Source: Chthoniobacterales bacterium (GTDB taxonomy: Bacteria > Verrucomicrobiota > Verrucomicrobiia > Chthoniobacterales > JACTMZ01). From it: a stretch of 62,104 nucleotides of DNA. The stretch is taken from assembly GCA_018883245.1 (NCBI GenBank), contig VEQL01000014.1, positions 1-62,104 of the forward strand. Reading direction: 5' to 3'. This document shows, piece by piece, positions 60,284-62,104 of this stretch (positions are counted from its first letter, which is position 1; each line of letters starts with the position of its first letter). The notes under the pieces are model-generated. The model had not been told where the DNA came from, ran no database searches, and saw only the letters and a program-made list of their open reading frames with translations. The position numbers and the translations under genes were made by a program.

Positions 60284-62104
60284 TCAGCGAAAAACCGCAC
60301 CGGTGAGCGGCGGCAGCGAGACTTCGCAAGCTCCGGCCGAAGGGGAGACCCTCACCGCTTCCGGGGATCCGGCCGTGGTGAAAACCACTTTGGACGCCGG
60401 CGCCGGAATGCCCACGGTCTGGTCTTTGTCGGAGCGATTGATCACCACCACGCGCAGGTCGTCACCCGCGCCACGGCTGTAAGCAATCACGTTTTTGTCG
60501 TCGTCAGCGCGCAGCACGGAAAAATACGGTGTCCTGAACGCCGCGTTTGCCGCGTGCACGGCGATCGCGTCGCGGAAAAATCCGTGCAACTGCTTGTCGA
60601 AATTGGCGTCATCCGCAGGCCGCTGCCGTCCGCGCGGATCCTGCCGCTCTGGCGCCATGGAGATATCCTCCCACGGCATCGGCTTGCGGCAGTCCGGGTC
60701 GTCGCCGCCCCACACACCCGCCTCGACGCCGTAGAAAAACATCGGCGCACCGACGTAGGTGAGCTGGAAAAGGGTGACCAGCCGCTGGATCGCACGCTCT
60801 TCTGCGTTCGGCTTTCGCACCTCGTATCGCTCGTTGGTCCGCGCCGAGTTGCCCGGTTCGTCGTAGTCGAACTTTTCCGGATTCGCGTAGTTGCCGCCGC
60901 GGTTGCGGTTGATGATCATCTGTGCGACGCGGTCCGTGTCGTGGGAATCCGTGAGATTCCACATGGCCAGTTGCACGGGCACCGGCAGCTGTTCGCGCCG
61001 CCCGTTGAGCATATCGCCGAAAGCGGAGGGCCTGATGCTGTTGTCGATGAGATAGGCTTTCACCGGGACGGAGAAAGCGTAGTAGTTCATCGTCGCGGAG
61101 AATCCCGTGTGCTTCAGATAATCCGCGGCATTCGTCCAGACCTCGGCCACGGTGATGGCCCGGGGATTGATGCCGAAAACGTATTTGTTCCAATCGCGCC
61201 AGAATTTGTCCGGCAACTCCTCCGAGACATCGAGGCGCCACCCGTCGATGCCGTCGCTCGTGTCGCCGTTGCCGTCGGGATCCATCCAACGCCGCGTGGC
61301 GTCGAAGATGTATTGCTTCGGCCCGGGATGGAGGTCGCTTCCGTCGCCGTTGTTGCGGAATTCCGGCAGCGTGAAAAAGCCGGCCCAACCCGTGTAGCGC
61401 AATTCGTTGCGGCGCGTCGCGGGATCGTCGAAGGACTGGATGGTGAACCATTCGACATAGGGGGACTTCTCCCCGTTGATTCGGATGTCGCGAAAGGCGA
61501 AAAAGTCGCGTCCCGTATGATTGAATACGCCGTCGATGACAACGCGTATGCCGCGCTCGTGGGCCTTTTTCACCAGCTCGAGGAAAAGCTTGTCCGCGGC
61601 TGTCCACTTCCACGTGGCAGGATCGGCCGTCTCGCCGCCATTGCGGATGATCTCGAAATCGCCGGCGGGATCGGGGCCGAAGTTCGGATCGATATGGTGG
61701 AACGAGTTGCCGTCGTATTTGTGCTGCGAGCGGCCGTAAAAAACCGGGTTGAACTTGATCGCCGTGATTCCGAGGTCCTTGAGGTAATCGAGTTTGTCGA
61801 TCACACCCTGCAAGTCCCCGCCGTAGCGTCGGTGGAATATGCCGTTCTCGTAAAAGCTGTCGCCGATCGCTTTTTCCCACTCATCTCGGACGAAGTAGTC
61901 GCCGTTCCATGGCGTCACGCGCCATCCGCCCACGTTGGGGAAATGCATCTCGAGCGTATCGCGCGTGGGGTCGTTGGACGGATCTCCGTTGCGGAAGCGC
62001 TCGGGAAAAATCTGATACCAGACGGCGGACTTGCCCCAGTCGGGAACATTCGACGCCGGGGCGGCTACATCGCCGGCCCAGGCAGAGGCGGAGGCGAGGA
62101 ATGC
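60284..62104 (-). CDS. Secreted GH13 alpha-amylase-family glycosidase (5' end beyond window)
   Basis: The frame runs unbroken from 60284 to the window edge, so the start is not seen; the first residues (AFLASASAWAG) look like the end of a signal peptide, then SAVWYQIFPERFRNGDPSND, the GH13 entry motif. Conserved regions: DGVFNHTG (I), WRLDVSEELP (II, nucleophile Asp), ITVAEVWTNA (III, acid Glu) and TDSHDTDR (IV, transition-state Asp). An insertion with PYVEWF-like patterns matches neopullulanase/cyclomaltodextrinase-type enzymes. A beta-sandwich domain ends the protein. It probably cuts alpha-glucans outside the cytoplasm. A conserved block HHIDPNFGPDPAGDFEIIRN is present. Confidence 0.92.
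   Translation of the reverse strand, partial: AFLASASAWAGDVAAPASNVPDWGKSAVWYQIFPERFRNGDPSNDPTRDTLEMHFPNVGGWRVTPWNGDYFVRDEWEKAIGDSFYENGIFHRRYGGDLQGVIDKLDYLKDLGITAIKFNPVFYGRSQHKYDGNSFHHIDPNFGPDPAGDFEIIRNGGETADPATWKWTAADKLFLELVKKAHERGIRVVIDGVFNHTGRDFFAFRDIRINGEKSPYVEWFTIQSFDDPATRRNELRYTGWAGFFTLPEFRNNGDGSDLHPGPKQYIFDATRRWMDPDGNGDTSDGIDGWRLDVSEELPDKFWRDWNKYVFGINPRAITVAEVWTNAADYLKHTGFSATMNYYAFSVPVKAYLIDNSIRPSAFGDMLNGRREQLPVPVQLAMWNLTDSHDTDRVAQMIINRNRGGNYANPEKFDYDEPGNSARTNERYEVRKPNAEERAIQRLVTLFQLTYVGAPMFFYGVEAGVWGGDDPDCRKPMPWEDISMAPERQDPRGRQRPADDANFDKQLHGFFRDAIAVHAANAAFRTPYFSVLRADDDKNVIAYSRGAGDDLRVVVINRSDKDQTVGIPAPASKVVFTTAGSPEAVRVSPSAGACEVSLPPLTGAVFR

Overview
The window looks like a chromosomal contig from a member of the Verrucomicrobiota (PVC superphylum). 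The reasons are high GC content, a bacterial microcompartment (BMC) locus of the Planctomycetes-Verrucomicrobia type, a type IV pilus/type II secretion-like operon with several unusual pseudopilins, GTP-type PEP carboxykinase, and succinate-propionate pathway genes. The genus cannot be fixed from sequence reading alone. The gene content suggests a saccharolytic organism that can grow fermentatively: fucose/rhamnose BMC, methylmalonyl-CoA mutase, transcarboxylase-like carboxylase, GH13 enzyme and galactokinase.

Region by region. 1-2.3 kb: a NarL-type response regulator cut by the window edge, then small toxin-antitoxin-like genes (DUF4160/DUF2442, and MntA with a frameshifted HepT) separated by dispersed hairpin repeats. 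2.3-16.8 kb: one long leftward operon: secretin, giant pseudopilin, PilT-like ATPase, PilM/N/O/P-like proteins, three more pseudopilins, GspF, and a sensor kinase as last gene. 16.9-17.6 kb: a sirtuin. 17.6-23.7 kb: tRNA-Gly(GCC) carrying a compact integrated element with a 6,003-bp period between the att repeats. It holds a tyrosine recombinase, an unknown protein, an AlpA-like regulator, a primase-like protein, a DUF3987 helicase-like protein, and about 0.8 kb of repeat-rich non-coding DNA that may be its origin. 23.7-29.2 kb: TerC, SufU-SufS, PckG and HemB. 29.2-31.4 kb: a Fic protein and an AbrB-like/Doc pair, with a 59-bp direct repeat that includes the antitoxin promoter and first codons. 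31.4-41.2 kb: housekeeping genes (ValS, phosphatase, ClC channel, HAD phosphatase, RuvC, LipB, RlmH, Gnd).

41.2-54.0 kb is the most distinctive region. A leftward operon (DeoR regulator, rhamnulokinase, LutABC lactate oxidation) diverges from a rightward BMC operon: an HTH protein with an RNA-polymerase-alpha-CTD-like tail, PduL, two BMC-H, AckA, a third BMC-H, BMC-P, CoA-acylating aldehyde dehydrogenase, two more BMC-P, class II aldolase, and an LDH/MDH-family dehydrogenase. The inferred pathway is: L-rhamnulose (possibly L-fuculose) is phosphorylated and split by the aldolase to DHAP and L-lactaldehyde. Inside the shell the aldehyde becomes lactyl-CoA, then lactyl-phosphate by PduL. AckA makes lactate plus ATP, and LutABC oxidises lactate to pyruvate.

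54.0-62.1 kb: galactokinase, both methylmalonyl-CoA mutase subunits plus a carboxyltransferase subunit (PycB/5S-like) in one overlapping operon, and a secreted GH13 glycosidase cut by the right edge. Almost all genes inside operons overlap by ATGA or TGATG, indicating strong translational coupling. Long ORFs antisense to these genes are GC-driven shadows and were left out.
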